The notes: generated from the letters alone by a model not told the origin. Numbered from the stretch's first letter, positions 46,866-55,689 are shown. The stretch is DNA of 64,000 bases from CAZSSM01 sp964609385 (GCA_964609385.1 CAZSSM010000004.1:1-64000); one strand, 5' to 3'. Numbers and translations: made by a program.

Positions 46866-46896
46866 GTTGTCTGCCCGAGAAAAGGGCAGAGTCAAC
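46866..46896. terminator. Hairpin in the remnant region
   Basis: Arms GTTGTCTGCCC and GGGCAGAGTCAAC pair over 6-7 bp (TCTGCCC/GGGCAGA) plus an outer GTTG/CAAC, loop GAGAAAA. No T-tract follows on either strand. Possible weak terminator between the cassette and the methyltransferase gene. Confidence 0.3.
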
Positions 46897-47040
46897 GATT
46901 TCGCCCCATAAGCCATGTTGCCTTTGGCAACCGAACAAAGCCTTCTCGATCAAGCGAAAGAGTGTGCACTTATTATTGTGAATAGGGTGAACGAAAAACA
47001 GGTTAGATGTTTGGCGATATCTTGTAATCGATCCAGATGC

Positions 47041-47108
47041 CGATGATCACGGGGGATCAGCGAGCACGCCCACCAAGCGCGGGCTTTGCTGAAGACCGAC
47101 TCTACCGT
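47041..47108 (-). repeat. Detached copy of the GT9 gene 3' end (direct repeat, copy A)
   Basis: 68 bp aligned without gaps to 50014-50081, 59 of 68 identical by my count. Copy B is the true end of the GT9 gene. Here the upstream coding part is missing and the homology stops sharply at 47108. The nine changes alter about seven amino acids, as expected for a non-functional copy. Same orientation as copy B, so the two are direct repeats around a 2.9-kb segment. Confidence 0.75.
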
Positions 47109-47148
47109 GCCCCAATTGAAATGAAATAGACATTTGTGGTTTGCAGTA

Positions 47149-48237
47149 TCAAAATCCCTCGTCGCTGGCCAATTCCCCGCCATTGCGGGTGGCGATGGCC
47201 TGCCAGATTCCCGGAGTCGGCGAGTCCTCCCACCAACCGCCTGGGTGCTGCCGGGCCCCGTCAGGGTTGCCGGTTATGGGGTCGAACGGCCAAGATTGGA
47301 TCGTCTCCTTGATAAATCGCGCGGAGCCGTCCCCCATCAACGCGTTGACCCCACCGGGGTGCAGGCTCGAGGCTGCGTTCGTGTGGGCGGAACCCACTGC
47401 GAGGCTCACTTTGCTGAGCATGTTGGGGGGATAGAAGGTCGTCATCAAAGTGTCGCCCCAATTCCCGGTGGTCCACCAACCTCGCTTGGGGAAGATCGTC
47501 GGGTCGACCGCATCCAGGGCCCGGAAGGCGGTTGTCGACTTCTCGGTGACGAACAGAGTCTGACTCAGCCCATCCCCGACCGAACTCAGCGTGATGGGCG
47601 ACAGGTCGTTGAATGAGCCGTTGGCCTGGGCCCGGAGCTTCCCGGCGACCCGGCAATCGCCGGAAGGCCGGGGGATCGCGTTCACATAGAATGAGCCGAA
47701 GCAGGCCGAGTAGCTGGTGAAGACCATCTGGAGACGGCCGCTGGGCGGGTCCGACGCATAGGGGGCCATCGCGTCGGCATCGAGGTCCCGGAGGCGGCCA
47801 GACTCCGGATCGCTCGGGCAAGCGTAGGCTGCGACCGCGAAGGTATGGACGGTCGTGTTCTCGCTGCCCAGCATCGTCAAGTCGTGGTTGATGGAATCAT
47901 ACAGCCCTTGCTGGTCCATGCCGGGCAGCACGAAGACGAGGATGCTCTTGTCCACAATCGGCGATGTGCAGGGCGGCTCGGGACCGGCGTAGCGCGGGTC
48001 ATACGTCAGGAATCGGCCCGGCGGCAGGCTACTGAAGGTGTCATGGTAGCTATGGATCGCCAGGCCGATCTGCTTGAGGTTGTTGGCACACCGGAGCCGC
48101 CGCGCCGCCTCGCGTGCCGACTGCACCGCCGGCAAAAGCAACGCGATCAGGATCGAGATGCACGCGATGACGACCAGTAACTCGATCATCGTGAAGCCCG
48201 TCCGTCGACGATCGTGAAAGGCTCTCTCGGCGTGCAT
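47149..48237 (-). CDS. DUF1559 domain protein with prepilin-type N-terminus
   Basis: 362 residues from ATG 48237, which has AAAGGG 6 nt upstream. Planctomycete hallmark family. A basic leader then GFTMIELLVVIACISILIAL, the type IV pilin/pseudopilin cleavage and helix motif, followed by SAREAARRLRCANNLKQIGLA. The C-terminus has the H-x9-DG signature (HPGGVNALMGDGSARF). Predicted to be processed by prepilin peptidase and exported. Usually present in many copies per genome; function unknown. Last gene of a three-gene cassette, 10 bp after the DUF1573-like gene. Confidence 0.93.
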   Translation of the reverse strand: MHAERAFHDRRRTGFTMIELLVVIACISILIALLLPAVQSAREAARRLRCANNLKQIGLAIHSYHDTFSSLPPGRFLTYDPRYAGPEPPCTSPIVDKSILVFVLPGMDQQGLYDSINHDLTMLGSENTTVHTFAVAAYACPSDPESGRLRDLDADAMAPYASDPPSGRLQMVFTSYSACFGSFYVNAIPRPSGDCRVAGKLRAQANGSFNDLSPITLSSVGDGLSQTLFVTEKSTTAFRALDAVDPTIFPKRGWWTTGNWGDTLMTTFYPPNMLSKVSLAVGSAHTNAASSLHPGGVNALMGDGSARFIKETIQSWPFDPITGNPDGARQHPGGWWEDSPTPGIWQAIATRNGGELASDEGF

Positions 48238-48247
48238 GGTGGCCCTT

Positions 48248-48745
48248 TCAATCGATGCGGGCAAGTTGTTCATTGGTCGGTGTGAGGATCGCCTTGGACG
48301 CGGGCTCTCGACCGGAGATGAGGATCGGAATCTCGGAATGATTGGGATCATCGGTGTACAGGGTGAGGCCGTAGTTGTACGGCGGAGTGCGGGGCTTGAA
48401 GTGGATTTCGAGAGACCTTATCTCGCCGGGCGGGACCACCATGGGCAATCCCGGAGTCACAGAACAGCCCTCGGACGTGCACCGATTGTCGGCAGCGAGC
48501 ACTTGGACCGGCCGACCGGTCGTATTGCGGATGGGGAACTTGAGAATCACTTCGCATCCGGCCGGGATGCCTGTTAGGAGCCGTTGCGGCTCGTCCACCG
48601 ACAGCTTCCCCTGACGATCCGACCACGCGAGCCATCCGGCCGCCAGGAGGAGAATGACGGAGGCGATGCGGAAGGTCCGTGCAAATGTTGGGGCGCCCCA
48701 CGTCGATTTCGGTGGTGAGGCAGCACTTTCAAGCCGAATGCTCAT
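48248..48745 (-). CDS. DUF1573-like exported protein
   Basis: 165 residues from ATG 48745, with GGAGAGAAG upstream. One N-terminal hydrophobic helix (IASVILLLAAGWLAW, about 29-43) acts as anchor or signal. The rest is an Ig-like beta domain: EVILKFPIRNTTGRPVQVLAADN, the paired Cys in RCTSEGCS, VVPPGEIRSLEIHFKP, and a last strand with IPILISGR. DUF1573 domains occur in exported planctomycete and Bacteroidetes proteins. It lies between a membrane protein gene and the DUF1559 gene, with 10-31 bp spacing. Confidence 0.8.
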   Translation of the reverse strand: MSIRLESAASPPKSTWGAPTFARTFRIASVILLLAAGWLAWSDRQGKLSVDEPQRLLTGIPAGCEVILKFPIRNTTGRPVQVLAADNRCTSEGCSVTPGLPMVVPPGEIRSLEIHFKPRTPPYNYGLTLYTDDPNHSEIPILISGREPASKAILTPTNEQLARID

Positions 48746-48776
48746 TTTCAACTTCTCTCCTTCGATCCCAGAGGTG

Positions 48777-49460
48777 TCACCCGATCGAGGTTCCGAGCCG
48801 AAACCGGCTCTTTAGGATAATCGATACGGTCAGGCAGACCACCGCCAATGCGATCAGCCAAGTCCAGCTCGGCCATCCTCCACGCGAGGGAGGCTGNNNN
48901 NNNNNNNNNNNNNNNNNNNNNNNNNNNNNNNNNNNNNNNNNNNNNNNNNNNNNNNNNNNNNNNNNNNNNNNNNNNNNNNNNNNNNNNNNNNNNNNNGCCA
49001 GATCCTGATGCTCCAGGGCATGGCTGACGAAGAGAGGTGACCCGAACGCCTCGATTTTCCCCATGATGCGGTCGCTATCACGGCTTAGGTAGCGGATCAC
49101 CCAGGGGCCCGTACCATCATCCTGCGGCACGATTCTGAAGGCGTAATCAGGGTTGATTCCGTATACGAAATCATCTATCAGCTCGCCCTGCCGATATTGC
49201 CGCCTGTGCAGCACGCTGCCACCGGAACCTACGAAGGTGTGCTGCATCCGCAAGTGGTACGACTCCGGGAACCCGGCGATCGGCTCGCTTACATCGGTAA
49301 ACGTCCCACGCAGATTTAGGGTGAAGTCACGCAGTTCTCGCCATTTCGTCGGCGCTTCGTCCCAGAAACGATCGCGGAGCAGATCGTCAGCGGAGGCGAG
49401 GGACCATGGCAGGAGGGCCAAGGTGATCGTGAGGCATCTGTTGAGACATCGACATGCCAT
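48777..49460 (-). CDS. Exported protein with C-terminal membrane anchor, interrupted by the assembly gap
   Basis: Signal peptide in the first 24 residues (LTITLALLPWSLASA), a globular region rich in Arg/Asp/Tyr (REYQGEL-like segment at about 85-95, VIRYLSRDSDRIMG), then 100 N, then a C-terminal helix PSWTWLIALAVVCLTVSIIL with a basic tail. The frame happens to continue across the N run, but since the run is an arbitrary placeholder, the true length and even gene unity are unknown. Family not recognised. First gene of the cassette. Confidence 0.55.
   Translation of the reverse strand: MACRCLNRCLTITLALLPWSLASADDLLRDRFWDEAPTKWRELRDFTLNLRGTFTDVSEPIAGFPESYHLRMQHTFVGSGGSVLHRRQYRQGELIDDFVYGINPDYAFRIVPQDDGTGPWVIRYLSRDSDRIMGKIEAFGSPLFVSHALEHQDLXXXXXXXXXXXXXXXXXXXXXXXXXXXXXXXXXXQPPSRGGWPSWTWLIALAVVCLTVSIILKSRFRLGTSIG
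48897..48996. other. Assembly gap of exactly 100 N
   Basis: A scaffold gap placeholder. Its real length is unknown. It falls inside the cassette flanked by direct repeats, where paralogous or repetitive sequence could have broken the assembly. Confidence 0.99.
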
Positions 49461-49994
49461 CAGTCAGCTCCGTGCGGGTCGGTCCAAGGCGTATCCCAGC
49501 CGGTCACGACCGGCCGGAACGACAGCGAGGTCGGGAGGTTTCTGCACCAGTAGAGACAATGGCGTAAGCGGTTCGGATCACACAGGAGCCGATCAGGGGC
49601 CCAACAGCCATGATATCCACGCCTTGGATCGCATTAATGTCCATGCTCCAGCTCGAAAGGATCGCTTGGGGACGATGGAATTGGCACGGGGGATGCCACT
49701 CCCAAGCAAGTGCTCAGCATGACCGACCACGATCAAACTCGACCTCGATGAAACGATCCGGTCAAGTCTGATTACCTAAGTTTGTCAGGCCAGATCGCCC
49801 GCTGCAACAAGAATCCTTGCAGATCCATCCGGTGCTGTTTTGAAACGATTTGGATCGCCCCATCTCGGCAGTTCGCTAGTACGGATATGAGACTGGGGGT
49901 CCGGCCATTGGTAATGGAGATGATATACGTCAAGGGCCGTTGACCAAAGAGACCCAAGCATAAACCGAATGTGCGAAAAACAATTTGCGTAAAT
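49461..49994. other. Intergenic region between cassette and GT9 gene
   Basis: 534 bp. No supported gene. A minus-strand frame of 61 codons (49772-49957, TTG start) has no recognisable content and no ribosome-binding site. Base composition is lower in GC than the flanking genes. The promoter of the cassette is probably here but I could not define it. Confidence 0.45.
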
Positions 49995-51422
49995 CTATGC
50001 TGGATCGAGGAGTCGATGATCGCTGGGGATCAGCGAGCGGACCCACCAATCGCGGGCTTTGCTAAAGACCGATCCTACCGTTAGGCCGGTCAGGCAGGGG
50101 TGATCGGCCAGGGGGCAGACCTTGCGATGGCAAGGGCGACAGGGGACGTCGTGGCTGAGCACCAGGCAGCGCCGGGAGCGTGGCCGCCATTGGGCGATCC
50201 GGTTGGTCCCGCTGAACAGGACGACCGCCGGGATCCCCGCACAGGCGGCGACGTGGGCTGGACCTGAGTCGGCTCCGATGAACAGGTCAGCTCGCTCCAG
50301 CAAGGCCCCCAGCTCCGTGATCGTGAGTTGTCCGGTCCAATCGACGAGTTGTTCCGAGGCGGGTAAGGCCGCACCCAGTTGGCGATCGTTTGGACCGCCG
50401 ACTACGATGATCCGCCAGCCGTCCTCAAGAAACCGCGCGATCAGACCGCGCCAGGACCGTAACGGCCAGCGCTTCGCCTTCGTGCCCGCTCCCAGGTGGG
50501 TCACCAACAACGGAGACTCCAACCCGAACCGGCCCCCGTGCAGCAGGTCGGCGTCGATCAGGCCCTCGGACGTGTTGGAACTCGGCCGTCGATTTGGTCG
50601 AACCCTGACCCTTGGGGTGATCGTCGCGATGGCCTGCGGGGTTGGTGCTGGCCCTGAACTCGCACGCGAATACGATCGGTTCCGGGCTCGTTTGAGTTCG
50701 ATGTCTGATTCATGCCTGGATTCAGAAGGGGCTTGAAGAACGTGTTGGTGACGCAACCGTCGGAAGACGCGGATCCGGTCGGCGTCGGTGATGCCTAGGG
50801 TGACTCGGGGTTCGTGGTCGATCGCGATCCCGAGGACATTAAGGAGGGCCAGTCGCGATTCGACCTCGTGTCGGCCGGGGATCCATGGTGCGCGGTCGGA
50901 GAGGAGGAACCCGCCACCGCCCATCGACCAGCCGACCCGTCGCGAGACGCCAGCACATGCCAATGCCAGGACCGTGACGATATCGCCGCGGACGTCGATA
51001 CCCAGTTCGTAGCGCACCTGACGAATCTGTGTGACGATCTGGATCCAGGCGAGGACGAGAGCGCGTCTCGACGGCTCACGTTCGAACCAGGTCCGACCGG
51101 CCACGAGGACCCGATCGATTCGCGGATCGGCCTCGAAGACGGCGCGGTTGCTGGGCGACGCGAGCACGTCGATCCGTGCGTTGGGGAAGGCCGCGCGGAG
51201 CGGTCCGAGCATCGGCGTGGTCAGGATCGCGTCGCCGAGATGATCGATCTGGACCAACAGGATCCGACTCGGGTCCGAGACCCTCGGCACAGCGCGGACC
51301 AGCCGCCAGAGCGCGACCCCAACGGTGCCGACGGCGTCGATCAGCCGGACCAGGATCCGCCAGCGCCACTTGCTGTAGCGGTAACGGCGGACCGGCTCAG
51401 GGCGGACCTCAACCCGCGACAC
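49995..51422 (-). CDS. Glycosyltransferase family 9 (heptosyltransferase-like)
   Basis: 475 residues from GTG 51422, overlapping the upstream GT4 gene by 14 bp. N-terminal half: ILLVQIDHLGDAILTTPML (GT9 signature with catalytic Asp), RIDVLASPSN, GIDVRGD. Donor half: LLVTHLGAGTKAKRWP, IIVVGGPNDRQLG, FIGADSGPAHVAACAGIPAVVLFSGTN, and a C-terminal Cys cluster CRPCHRKVCPLADHPC. A basic, low-complexity insert (about residues 224-300) separates the halves and makes the protein longer than usual. Its last 68 bp are duplicated at 47041. Transfers heptose or another sugar to a surface glycan by family. Confidence 0.88.
   Translation of the reverse strand: MSRVEVRPEPVRRYRYSKWRWRILVRLIDAVGTVGVALWRLVRAVPRVSDPSRILLVQIDHLGDAILTTPMLGPLRAAFPNARIDVLASPSNRAVFEADPRIDRVLVAGRTWFEREPSRRALVLAWIQIVTQIRQVRYELGIDVRGDIVTVLALACAGVSRRVGWSMGGGGFLLSDRAPWIPGRHEVESRLALLNVLGIAIDHEPRVTLGITDADRIRVFRRLRHQHVLQAPSESRHESDIELKRARNRSYSRASSGPAPTPQAIATITPRVRVRPNRRPSSNTSEGLIDADLLHGGRFGLESPLLVTHLGAGTKAKRWPLRSWRGLIARFLEDGWRIIVVGGPNDRQLGAALPASEQLVDWTGQLTITELGALLERADLFIGADSGPAHVAACAGIPAVVLFSGTNRIAQWRPRSRRCLVLSHDVPCRPCHRKVCPLADHPCLTGLTVGSVFSKARDWWVRSLIPSDHRLLDPA
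50014..50081 (-). repeat. 3' end of the GT9 gene (direct repeat, copy B)
   Basis: In-frame copy encoding TVGSVFSKARDWWVRSLIP near the GT9 C-terminus. It matches 47041-47108 at about 87 percent over 68 bp in the same orientation. It lies inside the coding sequence, so it is the likely source copy. Confidence 0.75.
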
Positions 51423-52548
51423 GCTGATACGCCTCCTCGGTCCGATCGGCGACTTGAGTCCATGTGTAATGCATATGAATATGCCGACGCAAATCGGGGT
51501 GCGGTCCCGAACGCCAAGCCATCCGCAAGGCTCGCGCGATCGAACGGACCGAGCCTGGTCGGATGTAATGGGCCCGATCGCCGAAGTAGTCGCGGGTGCC
51601 CCCGCGCTCGGTGACGACGACCGCTGCGCCCGCCGCCCCGGCCTCCAGAGCGACCAAGCCGGGCGTCTCGAACCAACTCGGGAGCGCAAGGACTCGACAG
51701 GCCGAGTAGGCCGATGCCAACAACGGGTCGGAATGCGGCAACGCGCCCAGCCAATGGACCGACGCCGTCGAGCGCTCCGACAACCGACGGCAATCCGCCT
51801 CGTAGCCTCGATCGCTCGCCCGAGACGTCCCGATGATGATCAGGGGCAGTCCCTCCGAGTGACATGCGGTGATCAAGCGTAGCACGTTCTTTCGCGGTTC
51901 GATGCGACCGACGAACAGGACGAACGGCTCGTCGGTGACCTCGAGGCGGAACCGATCCGGACCGACCTCGAAGTGGTCGGGGTCGATTCCGTTGGGCACG
52001 ACCCAAATGCGGCTTCGGTCGACACCGAACCGGTTTCGGAGTTGGTCGGCCTCAGCGTTGGAGTTAGGCAACACGAGGTCGGCGAGCCGCAACAGCTCGC
52101 GACGCCAGGTCGGCAGAGCCGGGATCACACCCTGGGCGGTCCAGAGGATCTGATCGCGCCAGCCCTTGAGCCGGTTCGGAGCCGAGGCGCGCATCGCTCC
52201 CGGGTCGATCCAGCAGATCGGCGAGAGCACGACCGGCGTGCCGACCCGCTTCGCCAGTCGGGCCAGCGTGAGACCTTCGCGCGACATGCCGTAGAGGTGA
52301 AGCGCCCGCGCGTCAGCGATTCGATCGCGCCACGGATCGAAATACGCCAGCGGCACGCCCATCCTGCGGAGCGTCTCGGTCGTCCGGTACAACTGGACCT
52401 CGCCCCCGCCGGGATCCTGAAGCGCCGAAGGGGGGGCATGGACCAACACCGGCAACTCGCGTGTTTTGCGGATGACCGGATCGAACTCGGCCCGGATCGG
52501 ATCAACGGGCCGGACATCAAGATGGCGAGGCGACTCGAGGATCGTCAA
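51409..52548 (-). CDS. Glycosyltransferase family 4
   Basis: 379 residues from TTG 52548, whose bases overlap the upstream stop as TTGA; the frame extends to 52677 but inside the deacetylase gene. GT-B: GGGEVQLYRTTETLRRMG in the N-half, VVLSPICWIDPG, LVLPNSNAEADQLRNRF, WVVPNGIDPDHFE, then FVLFVGRIEPRKNVLRLI and the EX7E motif ETPGLVALEAGAAG. A retaining nucleotide-sugar-dependent enzyme by family. In the coupled glycan operon between the deacetylase and GT9. Confidence 0.87.
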   Translation of the reverse strand: MTILESPRHLDVRPVDPIRAEFDPVIRKTRELPVLVHAPPSALQDPGGGEVQLYRTTETLRRMGVPLAYFDPWRDRIADARALHLYGMSREGLTLARLAKRVGTPVVLSPICWIDPGAMRASAPNRLKGWRDQILWTAQGVIPALPTWRRELLRLADLVLPNSNAEADQLRNRFGVDRSRIWVVPNGIDPDHFEVGPDRFRLEVTDEPFVLFVGRIEPRKNVLRLITACHSEGLPLIIIGTSRASDRGYEADCRRLSERSTASVHWLGALPHSDPLLASAYSACRVLALPSWFETPGLVALEAGAAGAAVVVTERGGTRDYFGDRAHYIRPGSVRSIARALRMAWRSGPHPDLRRHIHMHYTWTQVADRTEEAYQRVAG

Positions 52549-54074
52549 CAGACCGCCTCCCGTCGGGATCGAAGCCAACGTTTGAGGCGGTTGCGGACGC
52601 CGCGTGTGGGCAACTCGTTGATCGGTGTCTCCGTCTCCCAGTCGAGCCAGTTTTTGAGGGCTGAGCGGCCGTTCCAAGCGATCGGAACGGTTGTCGGAGC
52701 TGGCTCAATCGCGCTCGAGGGCAGGGGAGTCCGACGGAGCTGTTGCCGATCGACCATCATCACCGGTCGTGAGATCGGTACACGGATCGCATTCGACATC
52801 GAAGCATCGGTCGGGATTTCGACCGTAGCCTGGTATGTCGCGATATCGCCGGTGAACTGAATCCGTACACGATTGTCGCCGAGGTTCTGAAGCGACCAGT
52901 CGAGTTCGTTCCGCCAACGCCACCAACGGGCGAACTCGGACAGGGTCACCCGCCACGTGTCGGGATAGTCGTCGAGCAGGCGGTCGAGTTCACCGAAGAC
53001 GCGCGGATGGTGGACCAGTCGACGTTCCGGATGACCGTACAGAAACGCGGGCCGACCGGCTTCGATTCGACGTCGAGCCAGTTCGCGGTAGGTCGAGACG
53101 ATCCGTTTGTCGGAGCGGACGCCGGCCTCGTGGAAGATCCCCGCACAGATCGGGGTGATCGGGATCTGGAACCGCTCGGAGAGACGCGACCCAACCGCCG
53201 GTCGGAACGGCAGATCGTCGTAGCCGACCTGAAAGTCCGAGGCGAACCGGTAGCCCAACGATTCGAGAACGTGATCGATGCCGTGATCCCAACGGCCGTG
53301 AGGCCCAGCGAAGCCTTCCGGGACAATTCCCGCCCCTCGAAGGATTGCGTCGGCTCGATCCAGATTCCGACGATTGTCGGCTTCATCACGATAAACGACA
53401 TGATGATGCCCGTGTGAAAGCACGTCGCGGCCTCGGAGATCGGCCAACACTTCGGGATCCGTCCCGTACGCCGACGTGCTCACGCAATGGGACGTGCAAT
53501 CGTTCAGAGGGCGTCGTGCAACGGCGAACCGCGCGTAGTCGGTGCGGACCGGCTCGTCGAGGTCGACCCGGAAGTTGAAGGCCGCCCGATACGGATACGG
53601 GAACGGGGCGATCCGCGCCCAGATCCCACCGTGCTCAATGATCCGGCGTCGGAGCTGGGCGAGCACTTCGGTCCGGAACGCATGGCGATCGACCGCGGCG
53701 ATCTTCTCGCGGACGACGACCCCATCGAATTCCCAAGACGCCAGGCACGGCCGATAGTTCAGCAAAGCGTTCCAGCGATCGAGGCCGATCCCTAGGTCGG
53801 CCAGATCGATCAATTGATGGTCCCCCTGGATCGATCCGGATCGCTTTGAGGGATTCGGACCGAGTCGGTGATCCCAAATCACGAACCGGCCGGCGCGGAC
53901 CGATCGATCGTCATGATCGCTCTCCCAGACCACGAACGGAACGCCCTCCTGCTCCAAGATCTGGGTCAGTCCGAGCGGTGTGTTGGATAAAACCAGCGGC
54001 AGATCGGGGAGCGTCGATGTCTGGGTACGGTCATGCTCCATCATCTTCTCGGCCGACCGCAGTGTTGAGACCAT
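52545..54074 (-). CDS. Polysaccharide deacetylase-like protein
   Basis: 509 residues. ATG 54074 overlaps the upstream stop by one base (TGATG), with GGAGG 7 nt before it. A NodB-type fold in the middle (about 165-400): strand AAFNFRVDLDEPV with the metal-binding/catalytic Asp pair, VLSHGHHHVVYRDE with the metal His residues, GFAGPHGRWDHG, and AFLYGHPERR. N-terminal 150 and C-terminal 110 residues have no known family; the latter has a beta region. It may deacetylate or only bind glycan. No signal peptide, so it acts on cytosolic lipid-linked intermediates if active. Confidence 0.82.
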   Translation of the reverse strand: MVSTLRSAEKMMEHDRTQTSTLPDLPLVLSNTPLGLTQILEQEGVPFVVWESDHDDRSVRAGRFVIWDHRLGPNPSKRSGSIQGDHQLIDLADLGIGLDRWNALLNYRPCLASWEFDGVVVREKIAAVDRHAFRTEVLAQLRRRIIEHGGIWARIAPFPYPYRAAFNFRVDLDEPVRTDYARFAVARRPLNDCTSHCVSTSAYGTDPEVLADLRGRDVLSHGHHHVVYRDEADNRRNLDRADAILRGAGIVPEGFAGPHGRWDHGIDHVLESLGYRFASDFQVGYDDLPFRPAVGSRLSERFQIPITPICAGIFHEAGVRSDKRIVSTYRELARRRIEAGRPAFLYGHPERRLVHHPRVFGELDRLLDDYPDTWRVTLSEFARWWRWRNELDWSLQNLGDNRVRIQFTGDIATYQATVEIPTDASMSNAIRVPISRPVMMVDRQQLRRTPLPSSAIEPAPTTVPIAWNGRSALKNWLDWETETPINELPTRGVRNRLKRWLRSRREAVC

Positions 54075-54775
54075 CACGCATCCTCCGAACGTTTGCGGGC
54101 TGTCCAGAGAGTCAGCAGGCGACGTCGGGGTCGATTCCGGAAGACCCCATGTCGAGCCTCGGAACTCATCAACGGATGCTCGACTTGCACATTATCGAAG
54201 ATCCGTGCGAGCCGACCGGCGAACCGTCGGGGCCAGAACCAACGTTCACGGACCGGGCCGTCGGCCGGGTACATCCAGAACCCTCGACGCTCATCGATCC
54301 ACTTCAAAGCCAAGCTGGGGAGCCAAGGCCGATCGGCGTCGAGCGAGCCGGCGTTCTTGTCGAGGATCACCAGGCGACCGCCCGGCCGAAGCACACGCTC
54401 GAACTCGTCGAACGTTGGCCCGAGCGGCTCGGGCACGTGTTGGAACACCTCGACAACGACGATCGCATCGAAGACTCCATCGGCGAAGGGGAGCCTCCGA
54501 GAGCCGGCGCAGACGCGTCGATGGACTGGACACCGCGCGAGCATCCCTTGGGATCGGTCCAGCGCGACGACCCGTGCTCCCCGTTCTTCCATGATCGTCG
54601 AGAATCGGCCGTTGCCCGCCCCGAAGTCGAGGATCAGCCGGCCATCGATCGGGCCGAGCGCGGACAAGAGGGTGTCGCGGCGCACGTCCTCCGGCGCGAC
54701 GGCGTCGGGGAACCGCTCGCGAAGCCGGTCGAATCGCGAGGCGACGTAGGCCTCATGGCCCAAGGCGGTGGTCAT
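54074..54775 (-). CDS. Class I SAM-dependent methyltransferase in glycan operon
   Basis: 233 residues. ATG 54775 lies one base after the stop of the upstream GT2 gene. Motif I LILDFGAGNGRFS, acidic residue in VVALDRSQGMLA, then LPFADGVFDAIVVVEVFQHVPEP and RVLRPGGRLVILDKN. The C-terminal part, about 70 residues, is Arg/Trp-rich (RERWFWPRRFAGRLARIF). Probably methylates a sugar or a lipid-linked glycan given its neighbours. Confidence 0.86.
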   Translation of the reverse strand: MTTALGHEAYVASRFDRLRERFPDAVAPEDVRRDTLLSALGPIDGRLILDFGAGNGRFSTIMEERGARVVALDRSQGMLARCPVHRRVCAGSRRLPFADGVFDAIVVVEVFQHVPEPLGPTFDEFERVLRPGGRLVILDKNAGSLDADRPWLPSLALKWIDERRGFWMYPADGPVRERWFWPRRFAGRLARIFDNVQVEHPLMSSEARHGVFRNRPRRRLLTLWTARKRSEDA

Positions 54776-54776
54776 C

Positions 54777-55676
54777 TCAGCCGACCTCCTCGACGCGTCG
54801 GAGCCGTTCGCGATGTTTCCAATGCTGGAAGAGGACCCCGAGGCTGGAGAGGAGGCAGAACATCGTTCCTTCCAATCCGTCACGAAACCCCTGACGGAGG
54901 ATGAACAGCTTGAAGAAGGTCCAAGGGGGGCGGACCATCAAGTCGATGGCGAGTCGATGACGGTGACCTCGGCGCTGATCGTTTTCCGCTCCCAGGCTGG
55001 TGTAACGGTTGAGTTTGCTCAGGCAGGTCTCGAGATCGGGAAGCGTTTGATGTTCGATCGGCTGGCGGAGTCGCCCGAGCTGGTCGTCGCGGAGGTCGGG
55101 GGTCTCGTGGACCGCGCCATACCAACGGGTCGTGCCGCGACGGAAGAGGCGGATCGGCCGATCGTTCTGGGTTCCCGAGTGGGTGAAGCGTCGCCCCAGG
55201 ATGACGCTTCGGATCGGGATCCGGTAGCCGAGCGTTTCCGTCGGCGCCTCCGTGATGACTCGACGGATCTCTGAGGCCAGTGCGTGGGTGATCCGTTCGT
55301 CGGCGTCGAGGGCGAGGATCCAGTCGGCGTTGGCCAGGTCGAGCCCGTGATTGCGCTGGGCGGCAAAGTCGTCGAAGGGCCGGACGACAACCGTCTCGGC
55401 CCGATCCCGAGCGATGGCCTCGGATCGGTCCCGGCTGGCCGCGTCGATGACGATCACGCGCTCGTCGGCCCAGGCGACCGAGTCGAGGCAAGCGGGCAGA
55501 TGCTCTTGCTCGTCGCGGACGATCATGACGACAGCGAGTCGAGGGATCGTCGGCTCGATGGCGGGCGCGATCGGGAGGCGACCTGTGTTGGTCGTCGCCA
55601 ACACGGGATCGGGCGAGCGTACCGTCGATGCAAGGCATGGCTCGTCGGCCACGGTCGTGGTCGTCGGACGGTCCAA
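54777..55676 (-). CDS. Glycosyltransferase family 2 (KdtX/WaaE-like)
   Basis: 299 residues from TTG 55676, with GAGGAGG 8 nt upstream. GT-A fold: LAVVMIVRDEQEHLPACLDSVAWADERVIV, AAQRNHGLD, WILALDADERIT (DXD motif), RRFTHSGTQND, RLFRRG, GAVHETPD. This set matches the group that includes LPS core beta-glucosyltransferases. A hydrophobic segment near the C-terminus (FKLFILRQGF, FCLLSSLGVLF) suggests membrane attachment. It starts 14 bp after the preceding gene's stop. Confidence 0.9.
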   Translation of the reverse strand: MDRPTTTTVADEPCLASTVRSPDPVLATTNTGRLPIAPAIEPTIPRLAVVMIVRDEQEHLPACLDSVAWADERVIVIDAASRDRSEAIARDRAETVVVRPFDDFAAQRNHGLDLANADWILALDADERITHALASEIRRVITEAPTETLGYRIPIRSVILGRRFTHSGTQNDRPIRLFRRGTTRWYGAVHETPDLRDDQLGRLRQPIEHQTLPDLETCLSKLNRYTSLGAENDQRRGHRHRLAIDLMVRPPWTFFKLFILRQGFRDGLEGTMFCLLSSLGVLFQHWKHRERLRRVEEVG

Positions 55677-55689
55677 CGTCGAGGCCTCC

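Larger units (their letters stand above)
46599..47148. other. Intergenic region with gene remnant
   Basis: 550 bp with no intact gene. It contains a hairpin (46866-46896) and the detached copy of a GT9 gene 3' end (47041-47108), from which a minus-strand frame reads TVESVFSKARAWWACSLIP, as in the true GT9 C-terminus with substitutions. The other open frames (46615-46953 minus, 46681-46911 plus) have no recognisable content. The part around 46960-47030 and 47110-47150 is richer in A/T than the neighbourhood. Confidence 0.5.

Noticed and set aside
46615..46953. Possible transposase remnant in the 46.6-47.1 kb region
   Set aside because: I looked for a DDE pattern, terminal inverted repeats and target duplications on both strands and found none. 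Only the GT9 end fragment is supportable.
49772..49957. 61-codon minus-strand frame after the GT9 gene
   Set aside because: TTG start without a ribosome-binding site and no similarity that I recognise. It was kept only as a note in the intergenic entry.
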